A stretch of 39,265 bases of DNA from an uncultured Clostridia bacterium (GCA_944383305.1 CALWOZ010000025.1:1-39265), one strand, 5' to 3'; counted from the first letter of the stretch, positions 26,189 to 35,191 are shown. The notes: generated by a model from the sequence alone, not told the origin. Translations and numbers: made by a program.

Positions 26189-27679
26189 ATGAATAATAAA
26201 TCAAAAAAAATTTTTAATGATATTCCTTTAACAGACTTAGATTATAATGGCGTTATTTATGAGCCTAGTGATACAGCTAAAAATCTATATAACAACACTA
26301 CTAATAATATAAATAATATAAAATCTAAACCTAAAATAAAAAAAGCTCCTAATTTTAATTTTTCTATCTTCTTTTCATTTACTATTATTATAGGAGTTGT
26401 AATATTTATATTAGCATTTATGTTAACTTTTTCGTCTTTATCATCTTATATGGGCACTCCAAGTAACAAAACTAATTCTATATCAAATAATGAAATTAAT
26501 ACTGAACAAAACCAACTTGTTTTAGATTCTAATACAGATGAAAATATATTAGGGATTATTAAAAATATAAATTATGATACAAGCATATTTACTTTTACTG
26601 ATATTAAAACAAATAAAGACTATACTCTAAAATCTAAACCTTCGTCTATATTTAAAGATAAATATGATAATATGTTAACTATAGCTGAGTTAAAAATAGG
26701 TACAATTGTAGATTTTTCTTTTGATTCTAGCAATAAACTAAACTATATTAAAGAAAATAGCGATTCTTTTACATTAGAAAATGTTTCTAATGTAAAAATA
26801 AATCTTGAACTTAATAAACTAGATATAAATGATAAAACATTAGAAATAAGCGATAAAGTTATTACATTAAAAAATAATGAACCTTATGAAATATCATCTA
26901 TATCACCTTTAGATATAATTGATATTAAAGGATATAATAATATGGTTTATTTTATAAATGTAAAAAAAGGTAATGGCACATTAAAATTAACAAACAAGCC
27001 TAGCCTTAATAATGCTATAATAGAAATAGACCGTAACATATTTAAGTCTTTAAATGAAATAGATAGTGTAAATCTAGCTGAAGGTAGCCATAAAGTTGTT
27101 ATTAGAAGTGATGATACTCTTTCATTTATTAGAGAAATAGAAATTATAGCTGGTACAGAAACCATTTTAGACTTAAATCAATTACAAAATAAATCTGGTA
27201 CACTAATTATTAAAAGTAATGTAACTGACTATACATTATATGTTAATAATAATATAGAAACATCTAGAGAACCTTTAAACCTAGCATATGGTTCATATAC
27301 TATAAGAGCTGAGAAAGAAGGATATACACCTTTTGAAACACAAGTAAATATAAATTCTTCACAAAACAGTATTAACATTGAACTTGAAAAAATTGAAAAA
27401 ATTGGTGAGATGACTATATCTTCAAATCCTGATAATGCTGAAGTTTTTGTAGACAATGTTCTTGTTGGTTATACTCCTTTAACATATAAATTATCTCAAG
27501 GTGTTCATACTATTACTTTAAAAAAGGACGGTTATAATGACTTTGTATTATCTAGTGTTACTATTAGTGATGAGGAAAGTTCTTTTAATATAACTATGCA
27601 TAAATCACAAAATGACACTTCTGCCACTAGCACTACAACATCTGCCACAGAAACTACTATAACCTCTCCTACTATATAA
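26189..27679 (+). CDS. PEGA-repeat single-pass membrane protein
   Basis: 496-aa protein. Residues 1-52 are a hydrophilic cytoplasmic tail, one membrane helix spans about 57-83, and the rest is external. Residues about 115-250 form a beta-rich region. Three PEGA-like repeats follow: about 260-335 (weakest), about 336-400 (GTLIIKSN...LAYGSYTIRAEKEGYTPFE) and about 405-475 (GEMTISSNPDNAEVFVDN, GYTPLTYKLSQGVHTITLKKDGY). The C-terminus is a Thr/Ser-rich tail. PEGA repeats occur in surface and S-layer-linked proteins. AAGGAGG lies 5-6 nt before the ATG, and the gene is certainly co-transcribed with the peptidase gene. Whether it is functionally tied to a pilus is unknown. Confidence 0.82.
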   Translation: MNNKSKKIFNDIPLTDLDYNGVIYEPSDTAKNLYNNTTNNINNIKSKPKIKKAPNFNFSIFFSFTIIIGVVIFILAFMLTFSSLSSYMGTPSNKTNSISNNEINTEQNQLVLDSNTDENILGIIKNINYDTSIFTFTDIKTNKDYTLKSKPSSIFKDKYDNMLTIAELKIGTIVDFSFDSSNKLNYIKENSDSFTLENVSNVKINLELNKLDINDKTLEISDKVITLKNNEPYEISSISPLDIIDIKGYNNMVYFINVKKGNGTLKLTNKPSLNNAIIEIDRNIFKSLNEIDSVNLAEGSHKVVIRSDDTLSFIREIEIIAGTETILDLNQLQNKSGTLIIKSNVTDYTLYVNNNIETSREPLNLAYGSYTIRAEKEGYTPFETQVNINSSQNSINIELEKIEKIGEMTISSNPDNAEVFVDNVLVGYTPLTYKLSQGVHTITLKKDGYNDFVLSSVTISDEESSFNITMHKSQNDTSATSTTTSATETTITSPTI

Positions 27680-27716
27680 ATTTTTATAATGAATTTTTTA
27701 ATATTTGTATAAAAAT

Positions 27717-27744
27717 AGCTATTCTTATTATTTTTCTTTAATAA
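27717..27744 (+). repeat. dispersed 28-bp repeat, copy 1
   Basis: Matches 29147-29174 at 25 of 28 positions in the same orientation (AGCTATTC.TATTATTTTTCTT..ATAA). It lies 38 bp after the PEGA gene. Function unknown. Confidence 0.5.
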
Positions 27745-27779
27745 CTTTATAATTTTTATCTCAAATATTAATTTTATTA

Positions 27780-27818
27780 AAAAAGCTATATATATTAAAA
27801 TAATATATATAGCTTTTT
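27780..27818. terminator. bidirectional terminator between PEGA and LacI-family genes
   Basis: Perfect 18-bp arms (27780-27797 / 27801-27818) with a 3-nt loop and A-run/T-run ends, serving the convergent genes on both sides. Confidence 0.8.
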
Positions 27819-27819
27819 A

Positions 27820-28824
27820 TTATATATTTTTTACAGACTGTCTTATTATAATATTACCTTCTATTATAGTGTTACCTATTTTATATTCGTTGTTTTTTAT
27901 TTTTCTCAATATATTACTGACACATTTTTTAGCCATTTTGTTTATATCTATTTGTACTGTGGTTATAGGTGGTGTACATATTTTTGCGTGTATATCATTA
28001 TCAAATCCTACTATGGATATATCATCTGGAACATTTATACCTATTTTATTTAAGTACCTTATAAAATAATAAGCAGTTTTATCACTATTACATACAAAAG
28101 CTGTCGGCAAATTTTTAGGCAAGTCAAATTCATAAAAAGCACCATTAATATCTCTATCTGATATTGTAAACTGTGGATTTATTTCAAGGTTATTTTCTAA
28201 TAGCGCTTTGCAGTATCCTAAATATCTATCTAATATACTCATATTAGAGTATATATTACCTACATATCCTATACTTTTGTGTCCATTTTCTATAAGGTAG
28301 TTTGTTATAGCATAAGAACTGTATATATTATCACCTATTATAGAGTCTATTAAAAAATGTCTATCATAGAAATCTAAAAAAATTATGGGTATACCTTGGT
28401 TACAAATAAGTTTAGCATAATTTTCTTCTATTTGTCCTAATACTACTATTGCATCTATTCTCTTATCTAATATTATATTTGGTATACTATTTTCTAGTTC
28501 TTTATTTTTATCTATAACTTCTAATAGTGCATAATAATTATAATCTGCTAAATGTTTTACAATATTATTGTATATAGTAAAATAAAAAGAATTTTCCACA
28601 TCCATATATCTTTGTGCAACAATGACACCTATATTATAAGTATAATTCTCTCTTTTATTTAATGGTATATTACTGATTTTATATCCCATACTTATTGCCA
28701 ATTCTTTAATTTTTTTTCTTAATTCATCACTGACACCTTGTTTATCTGATAATGCTTTAGATACGGTTACTATACTTACACCTAATTTTTCGGCAATGTC
28801 TTTCATTTTTACATTTTTGCTCAT
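27820..28824 (-). CDS. LacI/GalR-family transcriptional repressor
   Basis: 334-aa regulator. The N-terminal HTH is MKDIAEKLGVSIVTVSKALSDKQGVSDELRKKI (residues 6-38), the classic LacI helix pair plus the hinge-side segment. The periplasmic-binding-protein-like sensor domain follows (IGVIVAQRY, IDAIVVLG, IIFLDFYDRHF, YLIENGHKSIGYVG, NVPDDISIVGFDN, PPITTVQ). The effector is probably a sugar. I chose ATG 28824, 7 nt after AAGGGGGG. It is transcribed alone. A target may be lacZ (2.6 kb away) or an unseen gene; no repeated operator common to lacZ and this gene was recognised. Confidence 0.9.
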   Translation of the reverse strand: MSKNVKMKDIAEKLGVSIVTVSKALSDKQGVSDELRKKIKELAISMGYKISNIPLNKRENYTYNIGVIVAQRYMDVENSFYFTIYNNIVKHLADYNYYALLEVIDKNKELENSIPNIILDKRIDAIVVLGQIEENYAKLICNQGIPIIFLDFYDRHFLIDSIIGDNIYSSYAITNYLIENGHKSIGYVGNIYSNMSILDRYLGYCKALLENNLEINPQFTISDRDINGAFYEFDLPKNLPTAFVCNSDKTAYYFIRYLNKIGINVPDDISIVGFDNDIHAKICTPPITTVQIDINKMAKKCVSNILRKIKNNEYKIGNTIIEGNIIIRQSVKNI

Positions 28825-29093
28825 AAGTATACCCCCCTTCAATTCTACTTTAAATTATAACAAATGTTACCAAAATAAGTCAATATATTTATTAAAATTT
28901 AATAATAATATTTTTATTAATTATAAAATTTAGGGCAAAAATCAAAATATTTTAAAATTTATAATATTAAATTATATTAAAATAGCTAATTTTATCAATA
29001 TTTTCATATCTATTTTAAATATTTTAAATAAAATAGTTTTATAATTTATTTTGTATTTAATTAAATTTTTAATTTTAATAAATATCAATTTTT

Positions 29094-29257
29094 TTGATAC
29101 TTTGTATCAATTAGTTTATTTTGATACTTTAATATCAAAATAAACAAGCTATTCCTATTATTTTTCTTCGATAATGTGTTAATTTTATAAATTGCGTATT
29201 GCAATTTTATTTATTTTGACGCTTTGCGCCAAAAAAATGAATTGCGTATTACAATTC
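29094..29257 (-). repeat. run of five small related hairpins in a gene-free region
   Basis: The interval 28825-29400 holds no gene. Inside it are: TTGATAC-TTT-GTATCAA (29094-29110); 13-bp arms GTTTATTTTGATA / TATCAAAATAAAC (29114-29145); TTTTGACGC-TTT-GCGCCAAAA (29214-29234); AAATTGC-GTATT-GCAATTT (29189-29207); and GAATTG...CAATTC (29239-29257). The first three share TTTTGA..C and a TTT loop, and the last two are near copies. Where pairs are imperfect (29214-29234, 29239-29257), only the minus-strand RNA can pair, by G-U. This may be a minus-strand structured RNA or leader, or a decayed repeat. Confidence 0.45.
29147..29174 (+). repeat. dispersed 28-bp repeat, copy 2
   Basis: 25 of 28 positions match 27717-27744, same orientation. 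It lies between the hairpins of the gene-free region upstream of the LacI-family gene. Confidence 0.5.
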
Positions 29258-29339
29258 AAGAATTGCAATATTATTAAAACAAAAATTAAGTTTATAAATT
29301 TTATCTTGAAAAATAAAGTCATAGCTTAATTGAGAGAAT

Positions 29340-29396
29340 AAAAAGACTATAACTACTTTTTAATATTATTATATTAAAAATAGCATAGTCTTTTTT
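29340..29396 (-). terminator. terminator of the priA-def-fmt-metallopeptidase operon
   Basis: Long, nearly perfect stem (arms about 26 bp, 29340-29366 / 29371-29396) starting 4 nt after the metallopeptidase stop and followed on the minus strand by TTTTTATT. Confidence 0.75.
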
Positions 29397-29400
29397 ATTA

Positions 29401-30102
29401 TTAATCTCTTCTATTATTTAAAATAACTAATAATCTTAATAGTTGTAATATACCTGTTAAAGCTGCTGCAACATAAGTTAAGGCTGCCGCACCTAAAACT
29501 TTTTTAGATCCATCTATTTCATTTTTTTGTAAAAATGAATATTCTTCTAACATATCTAACGCTCTTTTAGAAGCATTAAACTCTACTGGTAAAGTTATTA
29601 TTTGAAATATAACAACAGCAGTAAATAAAAATATACCTATTTTTAATAATAAAACACTACTTCCCATAAATCCAAATATTAAACCTATGGTTATCAAAAT
29701 CCAAGATAATCTTGAACTAAATCCTACAATAGGAGCTATACTACTTCTAATAGTTAAAGGCATATATCCAAAGTGATGCTGTATAGCGTGACCAACTTCG
29801 TGTGCTGCTACACTTAAAGAAGCAATACTATTACCATTATAAATATCTTGAGATAACCTTACCACTTTTTTAGTAGGATCATAATGGTCGCTTAGTGTAC
29901 CACCTACTTTTTCTACTGAAACATCGGATATACCAGCTATTTTTAATAATTCTCTAGCAACATCTGCCCCTCTTAATCCTTTGCTAGAAGCAATGCGAGA
30001 GTACCTACTATATGCTGCACTTATTTTCATTTGAGCAATACTAGCAAGAATTATCCCTGGTATTATTATAAGCATTGTAGGGTCAAAAAACATTGGATAC
30101 AT
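29401..30102 (-). CDS. neutral zinc metallopeptidase, YugP-like membrane protein
   Basis: 233-aa membrane protein. HEVGHAIQH gives the zinc ligands and catalytic Glu (residues about 111-119), with a downstream EFNASKRAL helix supplying the probable third ligand. Hydrophobic segments lie near residues 10-28, 135-185 and at the C-terminus. This matches the Zn_peptidase_2/YugP family, whose substrates are unknown. I chose ATG 30102, 8 nt after GGGTGG; the upstream GTG would overlap that site. In Clostridia this gene commonly follows fmt, as here (47 nt). The rsmB-rlmN-prpC-prkC-rsgA genes that often follow are missing; rsgA is at 36922. Confidence 0.88.
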   Translation of the reverse strand: MYPMFFDPTMLIIIPGIILASIAQMKISAAYSRYSRIASSKGLRGADVARELLKIAGISDVSVEKVGGTLSDHYDPTKKVVRLSQDIYNGNSIASLSVAAHEVGHAIQHHFGYMPLTIRSSIAPIVGFSSRLSWILITIGLIFGFMGSSVLLLKIGIFLFTAVVIFQIITLPVEFNASKRALDMLEEYSFLQKNEIDGSKKVLGAAALTYVAAALTGILQLLRLLVILNNRRD

Positions 30103-30149
30103 ATTAAACACCACCCTTTTAATTTTTAATTATAAAAATATTTTAAATT

Positions 30150-31076
30150 TTAACATAATATAATATTTTTTTCAATAGAATGCCCTCTTAAATAATCTGA
30201 AGTTTTCATTCTTTTCCCACCTTTAGCCTGCATTTCTTTTATGATTACAGAAGTATCTTTAGTTTTTACAACAAATCCTTCTTTTTCTATTGAAACTATT
30301 TCACCAATTTTACCATCATATCCTAATACTTCTTCAGCTTCACTTACTTTAAATATTTCATCTTTATATATAGTATAGGCCATTGGCATAGGATTAATAC
30401 CTCTTATTAAGTTTATTATATCTTTAGAAGTATTATCCCAGTTTATATGTCCCATTTCTTTAGTTATCATAGGAGCATATGTAGCTTGACTGTGGTCTTG
30501 TTTTTTTGCATCTACTTTACCTGTTTCTATAAGTTCTATTGCCTTTATAAGAGCTCTAGCACCAACTACACTCATTTTATCGTGTAAAGTTTTATAAGTT
30601 TCTTTTTTGTCTATGACTACTTCTTCTTTCAAAATCATATCTCCAGAATCTAATCCTTTTTCCATATACATAATAGTAACGCCAGTTTTTTCTTCTCCGT
30701 TTATTATAGACCATTGTATAGGAGCTGCTCCTCTATATTTAGGTAACAATGAACCGTGTACATTAATGCAACCATATTTAGGTATACTTAATACCTCTTC
30801 TGATAAAATTTGTCCATAAGCTACTACAACAAATAAATCTGGATTTAAACTTTCTAGTTGTTTTATAAATTCTTCATCTTTAATTTTTTCTGGCTGATAA
30901 ATTTTTTCTATTCCATTATCTAAGGCAAATTGTTTTATTGGTGTATTAACAAGTTTTTTACCCCTTCCTTTTGGTTTATCTGGTTGGGATATAACTGCTA
31001 AAACATTATGATTTTTAATAAGCTCTTTTAAACTTTCTACTGCAAAATCTGGTGTTCCCATAAAAACTATATTCAA
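30150..31076 (-). CDS. fmt: methionyl-tRNA formyltransferase
   Basis: 308-aa enzyme that formylates initiator Met-tRNA with 10-formyl-tetrahydrofolate. The start region has VFMGTPDFAVESL; the folate-binding/catalytic part has INVHGSLLPKYRGAAPIQWSI (catalytic His included) and MEKGLDSGDM. The C-terminal OB-like tRNA-binding domain starts near residue 205 (INPMPMAYT...). The start is TTG 31076, 8 nt after AAGGAG; the GTG at 31085 lies within that site. It follows def by 12 nt: the two enzymes add and remove the same formyl group. Confidence 0.95.
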   Translation of the reverse strand: MNIVFMGTPDFAVESLKELIKNHNVLAVISQPDKPKGRGKKLVNTPIKQFALDNGIEKIYQPEKIKDEEFIKQLESLNPDLFVVVAYGQILSEEVLSIPKYGCINVHGSLLPKYRGAAPIQWSIINGEEKTGVTIMYMEKGLDSGDMILKEEVVIDKKETYKTLHDKMSVVGARALIKAIELIETGKVDAKKQDHSQATYAPMITKEMGHINWDNTSKDIINLIRGINPMPMAYTIYKDEIFKVSEAEEVLGYDGKIGEIVSIEKEGFVVKTKDTSVIIKEMQAKGGKRMKTSDYLRGHSIEKNIILC

Positions 31077-31088
31077 AAAAATCACTCC

Positions 31089-31544
31089 TTATACGTCTTC
31101 TATTGTTCCTTCTACTTTATCTATATAAAGTTCTCCATTAAGATGGTCTATTTCGTGACATAAGGCTCTAGCCATAAATTCCTCACCTTCTACTACTATT
31201 TTATCACCATCTCTATTTAATGCCTCAACCTTACAATAATTAGGTCTTTTAACTTCACCAACTTTACCAGGTACGCTAAGACAACCTTCTTCTCCTAATT
31301 GTTCTCCAGCTGTTTCTATAATTACAGGATTTATAAGTTCAATAAGTCCCTCACCTATGTCTATAACAACAACTCTCCTAAGAACACCTACTTGAGGAGC
31401 AGCTAGTCCCACTCCATTGGCCTCATACATAGTATCTGCCATATCATCTAATAATTCTATTATTTTTTGATTTATTTCTACAACCTCTTTTGATTTCTTT
31501 CTAAGAACTTCATCTGTTGATAATCTAATTTTTCTAAGTGCCAT
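31089..31544 (-). CDS. def: peptide deformylase
   Basis: 151-aa Fe2+/Zn2+ enzyme that removes the formyl group from new proteins. All three motifs are present: [10 protein letters not shown] (residues 44-53), EEGCLSVPG (about 84-92, metal Cys) and CHEIDHLNG (about 128-136, two metal His and catalytic Glu). Length typical of type 1 Firmicute forms. Its AAAGGAGG site overlaps the priA stop. Lies between priA and fmt in the operon. Confidence 0.96.
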   Translation of the reverse strand: MALRKIRLSTDEVLRKKSKEVVEINQKIIELLDDMADTMYEANGVGLAAPQVGVLRRVVVIDIGEGLIELINPVIIETAGEQLGEEGCLSVPGKVGEVKRPNYCKVEALNRDGDKIVVEGEEFMARALCHEIDHLNGELYIDKVEGTIEDV

Positions 31545-31556
31545 TTTTATCCTCCT

Positions 31557-33782
31557 TTATTGTATATAGTTTGGATTTAAACTTAATATAATATTCAAAT
31601 TTTTAATATCTACCTTATTTTTTAAAATATTTACACAGTATAGTACAAAGTTTTTAAGCCTTGTTTCATCTTCTGCTTTTATTATTATTTTATACCTATA
31701 TTGTTTATTTACTTTATATATATATGCTTTAGCCACGTCGGATAAATAAAAGTTAGTCTTTTGATTATAATATGTCATAACTTTATGTAAAAAATTTATA
31801 GAATTTATAACTTTTTGTTCATCTTCTCCACATATCATTATAAAAAATATATTAGAAAATGGTGGATAAAACATTATTTTTCTTTCCAATATTTCTTTTT
31901 CATAAAATCCAACATAATCATTATTTTTAGCAAAATTAATACTATAATGGTCTGGATTATAGGTTTGTATAAAAACTTTTCCCTTATAGTTAGAGCGACC
32001 TGCCCTACCAGCAACTTGGGTTAATAACTGAAATGTATTTTCAGCGCTTTTATAATCTCCAGTATTTAAAGTTATATCTGCTGCTATAACACCTACCAAT
32101 GATACTTTAGGAAAGTCTAGTCCTTTGGCTATCATCTGAGTTCCTATTAATATATCTGCCTTATGATTTTTAAAATCATCTAAAATATTTTGGTGACTAT
32201 TTTTTTTAGAGGTTGTATCCATATCCATTCTCATAACTCTAGCATTTTTAAAATATTTTTTTATTTGTTCTTCTATTTTTTGAGTACCTACGCCAAAGTA
32301 CTTTATATATTTAGAGTTACAAGCTGGACAAGTATGTGGTACGCTTTCTGTATTGTTACAATAATGACATATAAGTTTATTATCTTTTAAATGATATGTA
32401 TAACTAACATTACAGTTTTTACATTCCATAACATAACCACACTTTCTACAAGATACGAAAGTAGAATGTCCTCGTCTGTTTAAAAATAAAATTGTTTGCA
32501 TATTTTTTTCAAGATTTTCTTTTATAGCCTCAAAAAGTGGTATACTAAATATGGATTTATTTCCCTTTTCTAATTCTTTTCTCATATCTATTACATTTAT
32601 TTGTGGCATATCTTGATTTATTCTATTATCCATACATACAAGGTCATATTGATTATTTTGTGTTTTATAATAAGTATCTATACTAGGTGTTGCACTACCA
32701 AGAACAAGGGTTGCTCCTGTTAAATTACATATTTTTTCTGCAATTTCTTTTACATTATATTTAGGAGTGCTTTCTGACTTATAAGTGGCTTCGTGTTCTT
32801 CGTCAATTATTATTATACCTAAATTTTCAAATGGTGTAAATATAGCAGATCTGGCTCCAACCATAATAGATATTTCTTGGTCTTTAGCCCTTTTCCATTG
32901 GTCAAATCTTTCTCCGTCACTTAATCTAGAATGTGTTACGCTAACCTTTTCACCAAATCTACCTATAAATCTTTCTACTGTTTGAGGTGTTAGTGATATT
33001 TCTGGTACTAGTACAATTGCCTGTTTACCATTTTTTAAAATATCATCTATTAGTTGTAAATATATTTCTGTTTTACCACTTCCTGTAACACCGTGTAAAA
33101 GTATAGGTTTAGTGCTTTTTTCATTTATTTTTTGTTTTATAAAGTTTAAAGCATTTGATTGTTGTTCACTTAATGTTAAATGTTTGGTTTTATTATAATT
33201 TTCTAAATTTATAGTATTTCTTTTTATTTGTTTTATAGTAATTTTAATAATATTATGCTTTTCTAATGTTTGTATAGGGCTTAAACTTATGCCTAAAATA
33301 TTTTTTAATTCATAAACACTAACATTATCATTTTTTAATAAAAATTGTAAAATTTTACTTTGAGAATTATTTTTAATTAAGATTTTATCAATTAATTCTT
33401 TAATATTAGGATTTTCATAATTTATATAAACATATTTATCTGTTTTATCATTTTTTATTTTAGGCATAATACATTGTAAGCTTTCTGATAGGCTACAATA
33501 ATATTTATTTGACATAAATTTTGCAAGTTCTATCATATTTTCACTAAAAACTGTATATTTATCTGGCAAATTATATATGTCTTTTATATATTTTTCATCT
33601 ATATCTGTTGTATCTGTAAAACCTATTACATACCCTTCTCTTATTCGGTTACCTTTGCCAAATGGCACAAAAACACGCATTCCTATACAAATATCTTTTT
33701 TTATATGATAAGGTATAGAATAATGAAATATTTTATCTAATTTTTCATTTGTTATATCTATTATTATTTCTGCATACTTCAT
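31557..33782 (-). CDS. priA: primosomal replication restart helicase PriA
   Basis: 741-aa superfamily 2 helicase that reloads the replisome at stalled forks. The N-terminal DNA-binding domain (MRVFVPFGKGNR type) covers about 1-110. The helicase core has LHGVTGSGKTEIYLQ (Walker A), IIDEEHE (DEAH-type) and LVLGSATPS. The zinc-binding insert has its eight Cys (CRKCGYVMECKNC, CHYCN, CPAC), then GTQMIAKGLDFP and QVAGRAGR. I place the start at ATG 33782, 6 nt after GGAG. It begins the priA-def-fmt-metallopeptidase run. The gene usually found between rpoZ and priA (coaBC) is absent. Confidence 0.95.
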   Translation of the reverse strand: MKYAEIIIDITNEKLDKIFHYSIPYHIKKDICIGMRVFVPFGKGNRIREGYVIGFTDTTDIDEKYIKDIYNLPDKYTVFSENMIELAKFMSNKYYCSLSESLQCIMPKIKNDKTDKYVYINYENPNIKELIDKILIKNNSQSKILQFLLKNDNVSVYELKNILGISLSPIQTLEKHNIIKITIKQIKRNTINLENYNKTKHLTLSEQQSNALNFIKQKINEKSTKPILLHGVTGSGKTEIYLQLIDDILKNGKQAIVLVPEISLTPQTVERFIGRFGEKVSVTHSRLSDGERFDQWKRAKDQEISIMVGARSAIFTPFENLGIIIIDEEHEATYKSESTPKYNVKEIAEKICNLTGATLVLGSATPSIDTYYKTQNNQYDLVCMDNRINQDMPQINVIDMRKELEKGNKSIFSIPLFEAIKENLEKNMQTILFLNRRGHSTFVSCRKCGYVMECKNCNVSYTYHLKDNKLICHYCNNTESVPHTCPACNSKYIKYFGVGTQKIEEQIKKYFKNARVMRMDMDTTSKKNSHQNILDDFKNHKADILIGTQMIAKGLDFPKVSLVGVIAADITLNTGDYKSAENTFQLLTQVAGRAGRSNYKGKVFIQTYNPDHYSINFAKNNDYVGFYEKEILERKIMFYPPFSNIFFIMICGEDEQKVINSINFLHKVMTYYNQKTNFYLSDVAKAYIYKVNKQYRYKIIIKAEDETRLKNFVLYCVNILKNKVDIKNLNIILSLNPNYIQ

Positions 33783-33847
33783 AATTTTCTCCATTATAAC
33801 TTTAATTAACCAATGATTTAAGGATATAAATATAATTTAACAGTAAA

Positions 33848-33871
33848 AAGTCTTTGATATTACAAAGACTT
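33848..33871 (-). terminator. terminator of the remA-gmk-rpoZ operon
   Basis: Perfect 9-bp arms (AAGTCTTTG / CAAAGACTT) with a 6-nt loop; on the minus strand TTTTTAC follows. It separates rpoZ from priA. Confidence 0.8.
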
Positions 33872-33883
33872 CTATATTAGGTT

Positions 33884-34240
33884 TTATTCATTTATTTCTT
33901 CGTCTAATGTTTCTACTTCCTTGTCTAAATCATATGTTTCTATATCATTAAGGTCAATATCATCATCATTTTTAGGTTGGTTTTCAGGCTCTTTATCAAA
34001 GATTATAACTGTACCTTGACCTTCTGGAACAATTTTAATTTTATCGTGTAATATTTCATCAACAGCCGTAGATAAAGGTTTACCAGGTCTATTTTTAACC
34101 ATAGGTTCATCACCTTCTATAATTTGTCTAGCTCTTTTAGCGGCTGCAATTACTATTGTATATCTACTAGTTACCTCATCACTTTCATCACTATTTTGAT
34201 TTAGTACGTCCATTAACTCTGCATAAGATGGCTTTAACAT
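33884..34240 (-). CDS. rpoZ: RNA polymerase omega subunit
   Basis: 118-aa omega protein. The conserved core is MLKPSYAELM, then SRYTIVIAAAKRARQI, then NRPGKPLSTAVDEI. The last 45 residues are an acidic tail (NDDDIDLNDIETYDL...EINE), longer than in Bacillus but usual in Clostridia. It assists RNA polymerase assembly. It starts 3 nt after gmk, the standard gmk-rpoZ pair. The gene downstream in most Firmicutes, coaBC, is not here. Confidence 0.93.
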   Translation of the reverse strand: MLKPSYAELMDVLNQNSDESDEVTSRYTIVIAAAKRARQIIEGDEPMVKNRPGKPLSTAVDEILHDKIKIVPEGQGTVIIFDKEPENQPKNDDDIDLNDIETYDLDKEVETLDEEINE

Positions 34241-34243
34241 CTA

Positions 34244-34855
34244 TTATTCAACTCCTTCTAAAAATGTATTTATTAAATCTATATGTCTTTTTGCTGACAT
34301 TTTTTCAGTTTTTACTATATCATTTATGCTACATACAGCTTCTTCTACTATATTGTTTATAACAATATAGTCGTATTTATCAATAAGCTTTATTTCTTCT
34401 TTAGCTCTTTTCATACGCATATTTATTTTTTCTAATGTTTCAGTAGCCCTCTTTTCTAGTCTAGCTCTAAGTTCAGTAATATTAGGTGGCGTTAAAAATA
34501 TAAGTATAGCTTCCTTATATCTTTCTTTTACTTGTAAGGCACCTTGAACTTCTATTTCTAATATAACATTTTTGCCTTTTTCTAATTGTTCTTCTACATA
34601 AAATATAGGTGTACCATAATAGTTGCCACAAAATTCTGCATATTCTAACAGTTCATTTTTTTCTATCATTTTTTTAAATTCTTCTGTATTTTTAAAAAAA
34701 TAATGTACACCATCTATTTCGCCTTCTCTAGCTTGTCTAGTAGTTATTGATGTAGATAAGGCATATGATTTATTTTTTATAAGTTCTGATACAACTGTAC
34801 CTTTACCAGCTCCAGATGGTCCAGATACTATAACCAATAGGCCTTTTTTATTCAT
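34244..34855 (-). CDS. gmk: guanylate kinase
   Basis: 203-aa enzyme, GMP + ATP to GDP + ADP. P-loop SGPSGAGKGT (residues 10-19), GMP-binding part STSITTRQAREGE with GVHYFF, then LEYAEFCGNYYGTP and LEIEVQGALQV. Length and order normal. It lies 21 nt after remA and 3 nt before rpoZ. Confidence 0.97.
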   Translation of the reverse strand: MNKKGLLVIVSGPSGAGKGTVVSELIKNKSYALSTSITTRQAREGEIDGVHYFFKNTEEFKKMIEKNELLEYAEFCGNYYGTPIFYVEEQLEKGKNVILEIEVQGALQVKERYKEAILIFLTPPNITELRARLEKRATETLEKINMRMKRAKEEIKLIDKYDYIVINNIVEEAVCSINDIVKTEKMSAKRHIDLINTFLEGVE

Positions 34856-34876
34856 TATTTACTCTCCTTTAAAATT

Positions 34877-35161
34877 TTATTCCATATCACACTCGTATTG
34901 CTCAGAATCATTACTTTCTTTAGTAGCAATTCTATTAGCCATAGTTTCCGGCTGTATAGAAGATAATATTATATGTTCACTATCTGTTATAATGACTGCT
35001 CTTGTTCTTCTTCCATATGTAGCATCAACAAGCCTGCTTTCATCTCTGGCTTCTTGTATAATTCTTTTTATAGGAGCTGATTCTGGACTTACTATTGCTA
35101 CGATTCTATTAGCTAAAACAATATTACCAAAACCAATATTTATAAGCTTTATAGCAGACAT
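34877..35161 (-). CDS. remA: RemA-family (DUF370) DNA-binding regulator
   Basis: 94-aa RemA/DUF370 protein: [36 protein letters not shown] then [16 protein letters not shown] and [13 protein letters not shown], all typical. In Bacillus subtilis RemA is a ring-forming DNA-binding activator of biofilm matrix and osmoprotection genes. Here it is first of remA-gmk-rpoZ, the usual order; yicC, normally upstream, is not present and a divergent SpoIIQ-like gene takes its place. TGGAGG lies 7-8 nt before the ATG. Confidence 0.93.
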   Translation of the reverse strand: MSAIKLINIGFGNIVLANRIVAIVSPESAPIKRIIQEARDESRLVDATYGRRTRAVIITDSEHIILSSIQPETMANRIATKESNDSEQYECDME

Positions 35162-35191
35162 AAAAATCCTCCATTAAGTTTATTTTTATAT

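Noticed and set aside
29094-29257. CRISPR array
   Set aside because: The units are short palindromes of different sequence and spacing with no constant repeat and no cas genes.
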